This document shows, piece by piece, positions 1 through 5,945 of a stretch of 6,904 nt of DNA; positions within the stretch are counted from its first letter, which is position 1; every line of letters begins with the position of its first letter. Origin of the DNA: Bacteroidales bacterium UBA6340. GTDB lineage: Bacteria; Bacteroidota; Bacteroidia; Bacteroidales; Paludibacteraceae. Under the pieces are notes generated by a model, which worked only from the letters and a program-made list of their open reading frames with translations, was not told the origin of the DNA and ran no database searches. A program made the translations under genes and the position numbers. The DNA is taken from assembly GCA_002440265.1 (NCBI GenBank), contig DJSG01000071.1, positions 1 through 6,904 on the forward strand. Direction: 5' to 3'.

Positions 1-110
1 TCCGGTAGGCTGCAGACGTAAGCAGCCCGTGTTCTTTGACGTATGAATACTGCCCGTGAGGGCAGTGGATGGAGTTGTGACTCCGTCGGCAGGGACAAAG
101 GTGTCTCTGC
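1..110 (+). other. Unassigned edge region with a chain of hairpins
   Basis: No recognisable gene. On the + strand four hairpins follow each other: 8-13 with 22-27 (6 bp), 49-55 with 60-66 (7 bp, GTGA loop of the GNRA type), 68-75 with 80-87 (8 bp, one U-G pair, loop TGTG), and 89-97 with 102-110 (9 bp, one G-U pair, loop AAGG). The last three are separated by only one base each. Both wobble pairs are valid only in + strand RNA and would be C-A mismatches on the other strand, which favours a + strand transcript. All three leftward frames are stop-free here, but none gives a protein I recognise. It could be a structured RNA, a dispersed intergenic repeat, or the end of a neighbouring gene outside the window. 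Confidence 0.35.
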
Positions 111-148
111 AAAAAAGAGAAGAGGCTGTCCGAATATGTCAGACAGCC
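111..148 (-). terminator. Rho-independent terminator of the leftward peptidase operon
   Basis: Read leftward, bases 148-142 pair with 130-124 (7 bp, GC-rich). The stem extends through a G-U, a G-C and an A-U pair to about 10 bp around a 5-base loop at 134-138. A pyrimidine tract with six consecutive U residues (116-111) follows directly. The stem begins about 30 bases beyond the PepD stop at 177, so it most likely ends the operon transcript. On the + strand one inner pair becomes a C-A mismatch and no U tract follows, so the direction is clear. Confidence 0.85.
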
Positions 149-176
149 CCATTGAGTGGATAGGTTGTTTGCAGCC

Positions 177-1646
177 TTAGAGCGTCTCCAATATGCGGCA
201 GAGCCATTGGTAGCAACGGCCTGTGGAGGAGATGCTGAGGCGTTCTTGCGGGGAGTGAACACCGTACATCTGCGGACCGATGGAGACCATGTCAAGGTAC
301 GGGTACTTCTCCAAGAACAGACCGCACTCCAAACCCGCGTGGATGGCCAAGACTTGCGGCTCCTTGTGGAAGAGGTCGGTGTAAGCGCGGCGCGTAACAG
401 CCACCAAGGGCGATTGCGGATTGGGGTTCCAACCCGGGTAGCCGTCGCCGTGTGTCACCTCGTCGCACGCCAATGCCAAGGCACATTCCACCATCTGTTT
501 TAGGTCGTGCTTCTTGCTTTCGACGGAGGAACGTTGGCTGGTATTTACCTCAATATAAGCACCTTGCGCATCGTTGCGCATCTTGATGCTGGCGAGGTTG
601 GTGCTGGTCTCCACAAGTCCGGGCATGGTTTTCGACATCGCCATCATACCGTGCGGGCAAGCGTAGAGTGCCTGAATGAGGCGTTTGGCTTGGGCTTGCG
701 GAATCACTTGTGCGGGCATATCTGCGGATTCGAGAGTGAGGCGCAAGTCTTTCTCCACATCGCCTATCTCACCCTCGATTTTAGCCACGTAGTGGTTGAA
801 GAGGATACGCAAGTCTTCCTTGTAACTCATTGGCACGCAGATGGTTGCCTCTGCTTCGCGTGCGATGGCGTTGCGCAGGTTGCCGCCTTGGATGGTTGCG
901 AGTTGCATATCGGTGTGCGTCATGACCTCGTAGAGGAAACGCACGAGAATCTTGTTGGCATTGCCGCGCCCTTTGTTGATGTCGTCGCCCGAATGACCGC
1001 CCATCAGCCCGCTGACGCGTATGTGTGCGGCAAAGAGTCCGTCGGCGTCCAGCGCGGCAGGCGTGTAGTGCATCTTAGCCAGCGTGTCAATACCGCCCGC
1101 ACAACCGATGAACACCTGACCGTCGTCCTCGGAGTCGAGGTTGATGAGTTGGCGACCTTGCAGGCAGCCGTCTTTCAGGCGGTTGGCACCCGTGAGACCT
1201 GTCTCTTCGTCCACCGTGAACAGGCACTCCAGAGCGGGGTGCTTCAGCGTTTCGGACGTGATGGCAGCGAGTGCCATAGCCACGCCGATACCGTCGTCGC
1301 CGCCGAGGGTGGTGCCGTAGGCTTTCACCCAGTCCTCGTCGATATAGGTGTTGATGGGGTCGTTGTCAAAGTCGTGCTGCACATCGCCGTCTTTCTCGCA
1401 CACCATATCCATGTGGGCTTGCAAGATGACGCCGGGCTTGCCCTCATAACCAGCCGTGGCGGGCTTGCGCATAATGACGTTGCCTGCCTCGTCCATCTGA
1501 TGCTCGAGGTTGTGGGCTGCGGCGAAGTCCATCAGCCATTTGCCAATCTTCTCCTCGTGCTTCGAGGGGCGTGGCACGCGGGTAATCTCATGGAAGACAG
1601 AGAATACCTCTTTCGGTTCTAACTCGTTGATATTCATATTATTCAT
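177..1646 (-). CDS. pepD: Xaa-His dipeptidase PepD (peptidase family M20C)
   Basis: Cytosolic di-zinc aminoacyl-histidine dipeptidase that splits dipeptides such as carnosine-type Xaa-His, with broad specificity in the family. The 489 residues are close to the E. coli enzyme (485), and the metal and catalytic residues fall at a nearly constant offset from it: H78 and D80 in HMDMVCEK, D117 in GGDDGIG, E147-E148 in DEETG, D171 in LDSED, and H464 in GVHSPQERL near the C-terminus. There is no signal peptide. A lid/dimerisation domain would lie between about residues 185 and 400 by family analogy. The ATG at 1646 overlaps the stop of the upstream C69 gene by 8 bp. A second in-frame ATG three codons later (1637) would leave a one-base gap instead, and the sequence does not decide between them. 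It is the last gene of the leftward unit and is followed by a terminator, so translation is probably coupled to the C69 gene. Confidence 0.97.
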   Translation of the reverse strand: MNNMNINELEPKEVFSVFHEITRVPRPSKHEEKIGKWLMDFAAAHNLEHQMDEAGNVIMRKPATAGYEGKPGVILQAHMDMVCEKDGDVQHDFDNDPINTYIDEDWVKAYGTTLGGDDGIGVAMALAAITSETLKHPALECLFTVDEETGLTGANRLKDGCLQGRQLINLDSEDDGQVFIGCAGGIDTLAKMHYTPAALDADGLFAAHIRVSGLMGGHSGDDINKGRGNANKILVRFLYEVMTHTDMQLATIQGGNLRNAIAREAEATICVPMSYKEDLRILFNHYVAKIEGEIGDVEKDLRLTLESADMPAQVIPQAQAKRLIQALYACPHGMMAMSKTMPGLVETSTNLASIKMRNDAQGAYIEVNTSQRSSVESKKHDLKQMVECALALACDEVTHGDGYPGWNPNPQSPLVAVTRRAYTDLFHKEPQVLAIHAGLECGLFLEKYPYLDMVSIGPQMYGVHSPQERLSISSTGRCYQWLCRILETL

Positions 1647-3270
1647 GGTTTATTTCTACACTGATTATCCGCAAATAGTCCTCGGGGAACGCAATGCGGT
1701 TGGGTCCTGTCGGTTCGCCGTAAGGGTTGCGTTTGAACTGTCCGTTCTCCTCCTTGCGCTGCTGACCGTCCAAGTACTTGGTCAGCAGGTAGATACCGAG
1801 GTCTTTCCATGCTGCGGTGGACTCCTGTGCCTGCGCGCATGAGTATTTAGTAAGGAACGCGCGCGCGTCGGCATCGCTCATCGTTGCCACTTCGGCATCA
1901 ATGGCAGGCACTTGCATATTGAATTTCTCCTCCCACGCACGTTGCACCACCTTGATGTCGGGCACCATGGCAGACGATTTGGTGTATGCCCAGTTGGCTA
2001 CCATGTTGTATATCCACCATGCCGAAGTGGGCGAGTAGGTGTAGAGGTCGCCATTGCCTTCGCGGAAGCACTCGGGTATCTCGGTGATGCGGCAATACAT
2101 TGGTACATAGAGGTTTGTGGCTGCGTCATCCACACCAAACCAGAAGATTCCGCCCGCCTTGGCACTCTCGTAACCGCGCATCTGAGCCACAAACGACCAT
2201 GCCGTCTGTTGCGTAGCCGTCGGACGCTCGTACCAGTACTTCACGGAGTCCAATTCGAATGCCAATCCGCCGTAGCGCAACTTGCTGTTCCACGGACCGG
2301 CGTCGGTGCCCTGCGTGATGTCAAGCGGCGTGCCCTCGTATTGGTCGCGCATGCACTCTTTGAGTTCCTGCACGCTCACCTTGTGGTTCGGGCGTATATA
2401 CAGCGGCATACGTGTGCCGGCATCCTTGCCGCCGGTCTCGAGAAACGTCTTGCCGGACGCGAAATCAAAGTACCGGTCCATGTCGTCCGAGAAGTGACGG
2501 AAGAACGACCACACACGTGCCTCGCACACGAACAGCCCCGAGAAATCGTAGGGGTTGTATGCCTCTTGGAAGTTGAAGTCCTTGTCTTTGCCCTCGAAAT
2601 AGCCCATCTCGCGCGCGAACTTCACCACGTCTTTGCTCCACATCCAGTTGTCTTTGTCTTTGAAATTGATGGTGGTGATACGTGCTTGGTTGGCGTGCGC
2701 GGCAATGCAGTCGTCAGGAATGCGGGTAGCCACCCACACGGCACCTTTCTTGCCCGGACCTTTGCCAATCAAATCCATAATCCAAATCTCGTTGGGGTCG
2801 CCTATGGAGAACGACTCGCCGCCCGATGCGTAGCCGTATTCAGCCACCAGCGACGTCATGCACGCAATCGCCTCGCGGGCAGTCTTGCAACGCTCCAACG
2901 TGATGTAAATCAGGCTCCCGTAGTCGATACCCACAGTATCTTCCAACTCTGCGCGACCGCCCCATGTGGTCTCGCCGATGGTCAGTTGATGCTCATTCAT
3001 ATTGCCCACCACCGAATAGGTGTGGCGCACCTGCGGGATACTGCCCAACGGACGACCGGTATCCCAGTCGCGCACCTCGCGCATCGCACCCTCTGGGTAG
3101 TCTGCCGCGGGGCTGAAATGGAGAAATCCGTACAACGAGTAACTGTCGGCTGCATACGAAATCATCGTGCTGCCGTCCGCCGAAGCGTCCTTGCCGACCA
3201 GAAAGTTGGTGCAGGCCATGCCTGCCACCCAGGCACTGCATAGTGCCGCTACTAACAATGTTTTTTTCAT
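1639..3270 (-). CDS. Secreted C69-family dipeptidase
   Basis: Ntn-hydrolase dipeptidase of peptidase family C69 (PepDA/PipD-like), expected to act on dipeptides in the periplasm. The 543-residue protein opens with a Sec signal peptide (MKKT, hydrophobic stretch at about 5-19) ending G-M-A, immediately followed by C20 in the family start motif CTNFLVGKDASADGSTM. C20 is the expected N-terminal nucleophile, so signal peptidase cleavage would itself expose the active residue. The rest follows the family pattern, including NEHQLTIGETTWGG and IYITLERCKTAREAI in the first third. A lipoprotein reading of C20 is less likely because the -3 position is G rather than L, V or I. The start lies 22 bp after the 5'-nucleotidase-domain gene and the stop overlaps pepD. 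In the operon it would supply a periplasmic step ahead of the cytosolic PepD. No frameshift or truncation is seen. Confidence 0.95.
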   Translation of the reverse strand: MKKTLLVAALCSAWVAGMACTNFLVGKDASADGSTMISYAADSYSLYGFLHFSPAADYPEGAMREVRDWDTGRPLGSIPQVRHTYSVVGNMNEHQLTIGETTWGGRAELEDTVGIDYGSLIYITLERCKTAREAIACMTSLVAEYGYASGGESFSIGDPNEIWIMDLIGKGPGKKGAVWVATRIPDDCIAAHANQARITTINFKDKDNWMWSKDVVKFAREMGYFEGKDKDFNFQEAYNPYDFSGLFVCEARVWSFFRHFSDDMDRYFDFASGKTFLETGGKDAGTRMPLYIRPNHKVSVQELKECMRDQYEGTPLDITQGTDAGPWNSKLRYGGLAFELDSVKYWYERPTATQQTAWSFVAQMRGYESAKAGGIFWFGVDDAATNLYVPMYCRITEIPECFREGNGDLYTYSPTSAWWIYNMVANWAYTKSSAMVPDIKVVQRAWEEKFNMQVPAIDAEVATMSDADARAFLTKYSCAQAQESTAAWKDLGIYLLTKYLDGQQRKEENGQFKRNPYGEPTGPNRIAFPEDYLRIISVEINHE

Positions 3271-3292
3271 TATGTATCAATTATTTAAGTAT

Positions 3293-4096
3293 TCAACGTA
3301 CATCCATTCTGCCATCAATATGAGCCTCCACAGTCCCCACCTGCTCAATATATTCTATATATAGGTCACGTATTTTCTCCTCCGATCGCCATATCTCCAC
3401 ATACCGCGCCAACGGCTCCATGTGGTCGTTGCCTTGGCTCAGGTAATCGCTGGTAGCCACTGTGTAGCAGGCACTTGGCTCTATCTCCTTGCCGTTGATG
3501 GTCGCCTCTGTCAGCCTGCCGTCGCGGGCTTTCATGCGCAGCCCCGACACGCCTTCTCCGCCCAGTTTCGCGAAAATATGGCACAGGTTCAGCACCTCTT
3601 CGCCGGTCATCGTCAGCACCACCAACTCGTTGTCAAAGGGCATCAACTCAAACACGTCCTTGAACGTAATATCCCCTGCCGCCCACTCGCAACGCATGCC
3701 GCCGATATTCGTCACCGCCATATCCACCTTGCCCGCGTACCGCTGACGAGCCATCGCCAACAGCGCATCGCATGCCCAGTTCAGCATCGTGCACTCGGGG
3801 CGGCTTACCGTCAGAGCCTCTGGCGCATAGCCTATAGGCACGCGCAGTTCGGCTTCCAATTGCGCCTTGATAGGTGCTAAATAAGCAGTGTAACTACTGT
3901 CTTGAATCGCGTCTAACGTACTGTCTATCAACACTATCTCGCTCTTGCTTTCCACTACGTGCATCGGCTTGTGCAGGCACCCTTTCCCCACCAATATCCC
4001 CACAGTCAGTCCTACTGCCACGCATATCGTCAATATGCTGACGGGCAACAACGCATTGCTGCCTTGCCATGCCGTCTTATTATTTTCTTGTTCCAT
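3293..4096 (-). CDS. 5'-nucleotidase C-terminal-domain protein, membrane-anchored, no catalytic domain
   Basis: 267 residues. Residues 15-37 form one hydrophobic segment (signal anchor or uncleaved signal). Residues about 60-255 match the C-terminal, substrate-binding domain of UshA/CD73-type 5'-nucleotidases: NIGGMR (130-135), MPFDNELV (152-159), GGEGVSG (179-185) and DYLSQGND (217-224). In the family the arginine of NxGGxR contacts substrate, and aromatic residues at the PFxN and (F/Y)xxxGGD-like sites stack on the base; here those would be F154 and Y218. The N-terminal metallophosphoesterase domain that carries the metals is absent. In Bacteroidales the two halves are often separate neighbouring genes, but no partner lies in this window. 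C40 does not sit in a proper lipobox. Charge is slightly negative before the hydrophobic segment and positive just after it, so the usual outward orientation of the domain is not certain. First gene of the operon. Confidence 0.9.
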   Translation of the reverse strand: MEQENNKTAWQGSNALLPVSILTICVAVGLTVGILVGKGCLHKPMHVVESKSEIVLIDSTLDAIQDSSYTAYLAPIKAQLEAELRVPIGYAPEALTVSRPECTMLNWACDALLAMARQRYAGKVDMAVTNIGGMRCEWAAGDITFKDVFELMPFDNELVVLTMTGEEVLNLCHIFAKLGGEGVSGLRMKARDGRLTEATINGKEIEPSACYTVATSDYLSQGNDHMEPLARYVEIWRSEEKIRDLYIEYIEQVGTVEAHIDGRMDVR

Positions 4097-4131
4097 ACGC
4101 TACCATTTCAAACAATTCCGCGACAAAGGTA
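4094..4131 (-). promoter_or_regulatory. Bacteroidetes-type promoter of the leftward operon
   Basis: Read leftward, 4131-4124 is TACCTTTG, a full match to the -7 box TAnnTTTG. A GTTG (three of four bases of TTTG) lies 20 bases upstream at about 4155-4152. Transcription would begin near 4117, giving a leader of about 20 bases before the ATG at 4096. No Shine-Dalgarno sequence is visible, as is common in this phylum. It would drive all three downstream genes. Confidence 0.65.
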
Positions 4132-4205
4132 CAAAAAAACTCCGACAAAAACAACTTGATGACCACCATTCTCTCCATTTTGCCCTGTGTATATGCTTTC
4201 CTATA

Positions 4206-4237
4206 CTTGCACATGTCGTTTCTTTTGCCTATCTTTG
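4206..4237 (+). promoter_or_regulatory. Bacteroidetes-type promoter of the SDR gene
   Basis: The -7 box TATCTTTG lies at 4230-4237 and a CTTG (three of four bases of TTTG) at 4206-4209, with exactly 20 bases between. It points rightward, away from the leftward operon promoter about 75 bp off, so the two genes are divergently transcribed from one spacer. The leader to the ATG at 4350 would be roughly 105 bases. I see no recognisable riboswitch in it. Confidence 0.65.
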
Positions 4238-4349
4238 CGGCTGGATTGGGGTAGGGAGTGGGGAAAAAGAACTAACTATTAATAAACCTCCCGAATAAAC
4301 TGCTCTGGCGAATAATCGAACAAACAAACATGTAAAAAGGAATTAAATC

Positions 4350-5108
4350 ATGAAAAAGACAGTGCTTATCACGGGTGCGACAAGCGGAATAGGTGAGGCT
4401 TGTGCGCGCAAGTTTGCGGAGAATGGCTACAATCTCATCATTACGGGGCGCAAGCAAAACCTTTTGGATGCAATCAAAGCAGAGTTGGAACAGGCGTTTC
4501 ACATTGCTGTGCTTTGTTTGAACTTTGACGTGCGCAACGCGCAGGCTGCCAAAGCGGCTGTTGATTCTCTGCCGGACGATTGGCGCAATATCGATGTCCT
4601 TATCAATAATGCAGGTCTGGCACTCGGCTTGGAGCCTGAATATGAGGGCGATATGCAGGACTGGGACATCATGATTGACACTAATATCAAAGGGTTGCTT
4701 ACGATGACGCGCTACGTGGTACCGCTGATGGTAGCGCGCAATAGCGGGCAAGTTATCAATATCGGAAGCGTGGCAGGTGATGCTGCTTATGCCGGAGGTA
4801 ACGTCTATTGTGCCACCAAAGCTGCTGTCAAGACCCTTACCGACGGGCTCCGAATCGATGTGGCGAACACCAATATCCGCGTTACCAATATCAAGCCCGG
4901 TCTGGTGGAGACGAACTTCAGCGTAACTCGTTTCCATGGTGATGCGCCGCGTGCCGAGAAAGTGTATCAGGGCATCCAGCCCCTCACGGGGGCTGATATC
5001 GCCGATGTGGCATACTATGCCGCTTCCGCTCCTGCACATGTGCAGATAGCAGAAGTGCTTGTTTTGGCAACCCATCAGGCAAGCGGCAGCGTTGTGTACA
5101 GGCAGTGA
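4350..5108 (+). CDS. SDR-family NAD(P)-dependent oxidoreductase, YdfG-like
   Basis: Classical short-chain dehydrogenase/reductase of 252 residues, the normal size, with all hallmark sites: cofactor loop TGATSGIG (8-15), R34 after the second strand (suggesting NADP(H) preference), NNAG (86-89), N112, catalytic S140, Y153 and K157 (YCATK), and PGLVETNF after the active site. The stretch YAGGNVYCATK, the RFHGDAPRAEKVYQ segment and the C-terminal VYRQ resemble E. coli YdfG, an NADP-dependent 3-hydroxy acid (serine/allo-threonine) dehydrogenase. That substrate is inferred from resemblance only. Cytosolic, no signal peptide. An AGGA at 4338-4341 stands 8 bases before the ATG, a usable ribosome binding site and the clearest in the window. 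The gene is complete. The remains of a kinase-like gene begin directly after its stop. Confidence 0.95.
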   Translation: MKKTVLITGATSGIGEACARKFAENGYNLIITGRKQNLLDAIKAELEQAFHIAVLCLNFDVRNAQAAKAAVDSLPDDWRNIDVLINNAGLALGLEPEYEGDMQDWDIMIDTNIKGLLTMTRYVVPLMVARNSGQVINIGSVAGDAAYAGGNVYCATKAAVKTLTDGLRIDVANTNIRVTNIKPGLVETNFSVTRFHGDAPRAEKVYQGIQPLTGADIADVAYYAASAPAHVQIAEVLVLATHQASGSVVYRQ

Positions 5109-5110
5109 CG

Positions 5111-5383
5111 GAGGCTGTTCGTACATACGCTTCTCTGCGCACTCTTGAGATGTATGTTGCCGTGGGGTAAAGGATGGGCAGCCTTGGCATGAGCGGTATG
5201 GGCAAGTCCACCAATGCCCGCCTGTGGTTGCAGGTGTATCCTGACGTTTGGCTGCTCAATGACGACAACCCTTTCATGCGTGTTATGGACAATGGCGAGG
5301 TATAGGTGTTTGGTTCGCCTTGGAGTGGCAAGACACCGTGCTACAAAAACGCTTTATCCGTCAAAATCCCGCCAAAGTTTTGA
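5111..5383 (+). pseudogene. Relic of an HPr-kinase-like ATP-binding protein
   Basis: One reading frame shows three linked family marks: the P-loop GMSGMGKST (residues 5-13 counted from the ATG at 5174), LLNDDNP (27-33), and GSPWSGKTPCY (47-57). This combination is typical of HprK-related kinase-like proteins of roughly 300 residues in Bacteroidales. The frame is broken by TAA at 5168-5170 and TAG at 5303-5305 and ends at TGA 5381-5383, shortly after the GSPWSGKTPCY motif. The same frame upstream of the first stop (EAVRTYASLRTLEMYVAVG, 5111-5167) looks like the segment that normally precedes the P-loop strand, with about four codons missing between. The N-terminal third and the C-terminal third are gone. 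It follows the SDR stop by two bases in another frame. The motifs are still readable, so inactivation is probably fairly recent. A sequencing error cannot explain two stops plus both missing ends. Confidence 0.82.
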
Positions 5384-5388
5384 GTATA

Positions 5389-5423
5389 AAAAACAACCCG
5401 TTGAATATCAACGGGTTGTTTTT
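5389..5423. terminator. Bidirectional rho-independent terminator
   Basis: A perfect 16-bp inverted repeat (5389-5404 with 5408-5423) around a 3-base loop ATA. The core is CAACCCGTTGA and its complement, flanked by A on the left and T on the right, so a U run follows the GC-rich stem in either direction. Rightward it would end transcripts from the SDR gene and the kinase relic. Leftward it lies just past the tRNA 3' end (5431) and would end the tRNA transcript. Confidence 0.9.
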
Positions 5424-5430
5424 AAATTAG

Positions 5431-5504
5431 TGATCCATGCAGGATTCAAACCTGCAACCCCCACATCCGTAGTGTGGTACTCTATTCAGTTGAGCTAATG
5501 GACC
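5431..5504 (-). tRNA. tRNA-Arg, anticodon ACG
   Basis: 74-base cloverleaf read leftward. The acceptor stem pairs 5504-5498 with 5438-5432 (7 bp, one G-U at the second pair). The D stem is GCTC/GAGT. The anticodon stem is CCACA/TGTGG with loop CTACGGA, giving anticodon ACG at 5470-5468 (A34 normally becomes inosine and reads CGU, CGC and CGA). The variable loop is 5 bases, and the T arm is GCAGG-TTTGAAT-CCTGC. The discriminator is A at 5431, and CCA is not encoded (CTA follows). The D loop reads AACTGAATA, with G-A where G-G is usual. A promoter lies upstream and a terminator 8 bases downstream, so it is probably a single-gene transcript. Confidence 0.95.
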
Positions 5505-5567
5505 CCTTGCCCTTTCCGAAAGACCTGCCACTCGCAACCGCGAATACGTCTCTCTCAAAAGCGGGTG

Positions 5568-5599
5568 CAAAGGTACTGCTTTTTTTTGAACCGTGCAAA
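5568..5599 (-). promoter_or_regulatory. Bacteroidetes-type promoter of tRNA-Arg
   Basis: Read leftward, the -33 box TTTG is at 5599-5596 and the -7 box TACCTTTG at 5575-5568, with 20 bases between; both match the consensus fully. Transcription would begin near 5560, giving a precursor leader of about 55 bases to be removed before the mature tRNA 5' end at 5504. Confidence 0.75.
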
Positions 5600-5749
5600 T
5601 AAAAATGCGAAAAAGTGCATTTTTTGCTCTCCATAGAGAATCTTTGGGGAATACATGGAAAAATGCTGCCGCAAATAGCCCAATCGTATTGGTTTCCGAA
5701 AACTGTTCTTAATGAAACGGATAGGGGCATAGTGCAATACCGAACTATA

Positions 5750-5848
5750 GCCAATATCGAGTCAATATCGGGTCATTAGTATGTTATTAGTATGTGGTTA
5801 GTATGTGATTAGTATGTGATTACCGTGAGAATATCGAGAGAATATGCC
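5750..5848 (+). repeat. Array of nine 11-bp units upstream of dnaE
   Basis: Nine consecutive 11-base units fit without gaps: GCCAATATCGA, GTCAATATCGG, GTCATTAGTAT, GTTATTAGTAT, GTGGTTAGTAT, GTGATTAGTAT, GTGATTACCGT, GAGAATATCGA, GAGAATATGCC. The inner four share the core TTAGTAT. The two left units and the two right units share AATATCG or AATATG, so the array is roughly symmetrical in unit type. The period is near one helical turn, so equivalent bases face nearly the same side of the DNA. The right end is 42 bp before the dnaE -33 box. It may be a cluster of protein-binding sites, a bent-DNA element, or a simple tandem expansion; the sequence alone does not decide. Confidence 0.8.
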
Positions 5849-5890
5849 TTCTTTTTACTTCGGTTGCGGACATATTGTGTGCTATACCCA

Positions 5891-5922
5891 TTTGTTTTCT
5901 TCGTGAATTTTACGTATCTTTG
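5891..5922 (+). promoter_or_regulatory. Bacteroidetes-type promoter of dnaE
   Basis: The -33 box TTTG is at 5891-5894 and the -7 box TATCTTTG at 5915-5922, separated by 20 bases; both match the consensus fully. The start of transcription would fall near 5929, giving a leader of only about 15-20 bases before the ATG at 5946. No Shine-Dalgarno sequence is seen. Confidence 0.75.
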
Positions 5923-5945
5923 CAGACAAATAAGACCAAGCAGAA

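Larger units (their letters stand above)
5505..5945. other. 441-bp intergenic spacer between tRNA-Arg and dnaE
   Basis: AT-rich, with no credible protein gene. From left to right it holds the tRNA leader and promoter (5505-5599), a weak A/T-rich hairpin (5601-5608 with 5617-5624, only two G-C pairs), about 125 bases in which I see nothing, the nine-unit 11-bp array (5750-5848), and the dnaE promoter and leader (5891-5945). Short open frames here, such as a leftward one of 90 codons over 5482-5754, cross the tRNA and look like chance. Confidence 0.7.

Noticed and set aside
507..1622. Rightward open frame of 371 codons opposite pepD
   Set aside because: It lies wholly antisense to a gene with a complete set of M20C active-site residues. 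Its translation shows no recognisable domain, and long antisense frames are common opposite GC-rich codon patterns.
1912..3243. Rightward open frame of 443 codons opposite the C69 gene
   Set aside because: Its translation is rich in H, V, A and R with no domain I recognise, as expected from the complement of a real gene. The C69 reading on the other strand is convincing from signal peptide to stop.
4272..5126. Leftward open frame of 284 codons opposite the SDR gene
   Set aside because: The opposite strand has every SDR hallmark, a promoter and a ribosome binding site; this frame has none of these.
5431..5504. tRNA-Arg as an integration (attachment) site beside the kinase relic
   Set aside because: I found no second copy of the tRNA 3' end, no integrase and no mobile-element genes in the window.
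5601..5624. Hairpin with A/T-rich 8-bp arms that could be a terminator
   Set aside because: Only two G-C pairs, an 8-base loop, and no gene upstream that would need it; probably chance in AT-rich DNA.
5482..5754. Leftward 90-codon open frame in the tRNA/dnaE spacer
   Set aside because: It runs over part of the tRNA and its promoter, has no promoter or ribosome binding site of its own, and no recognisable protein features.
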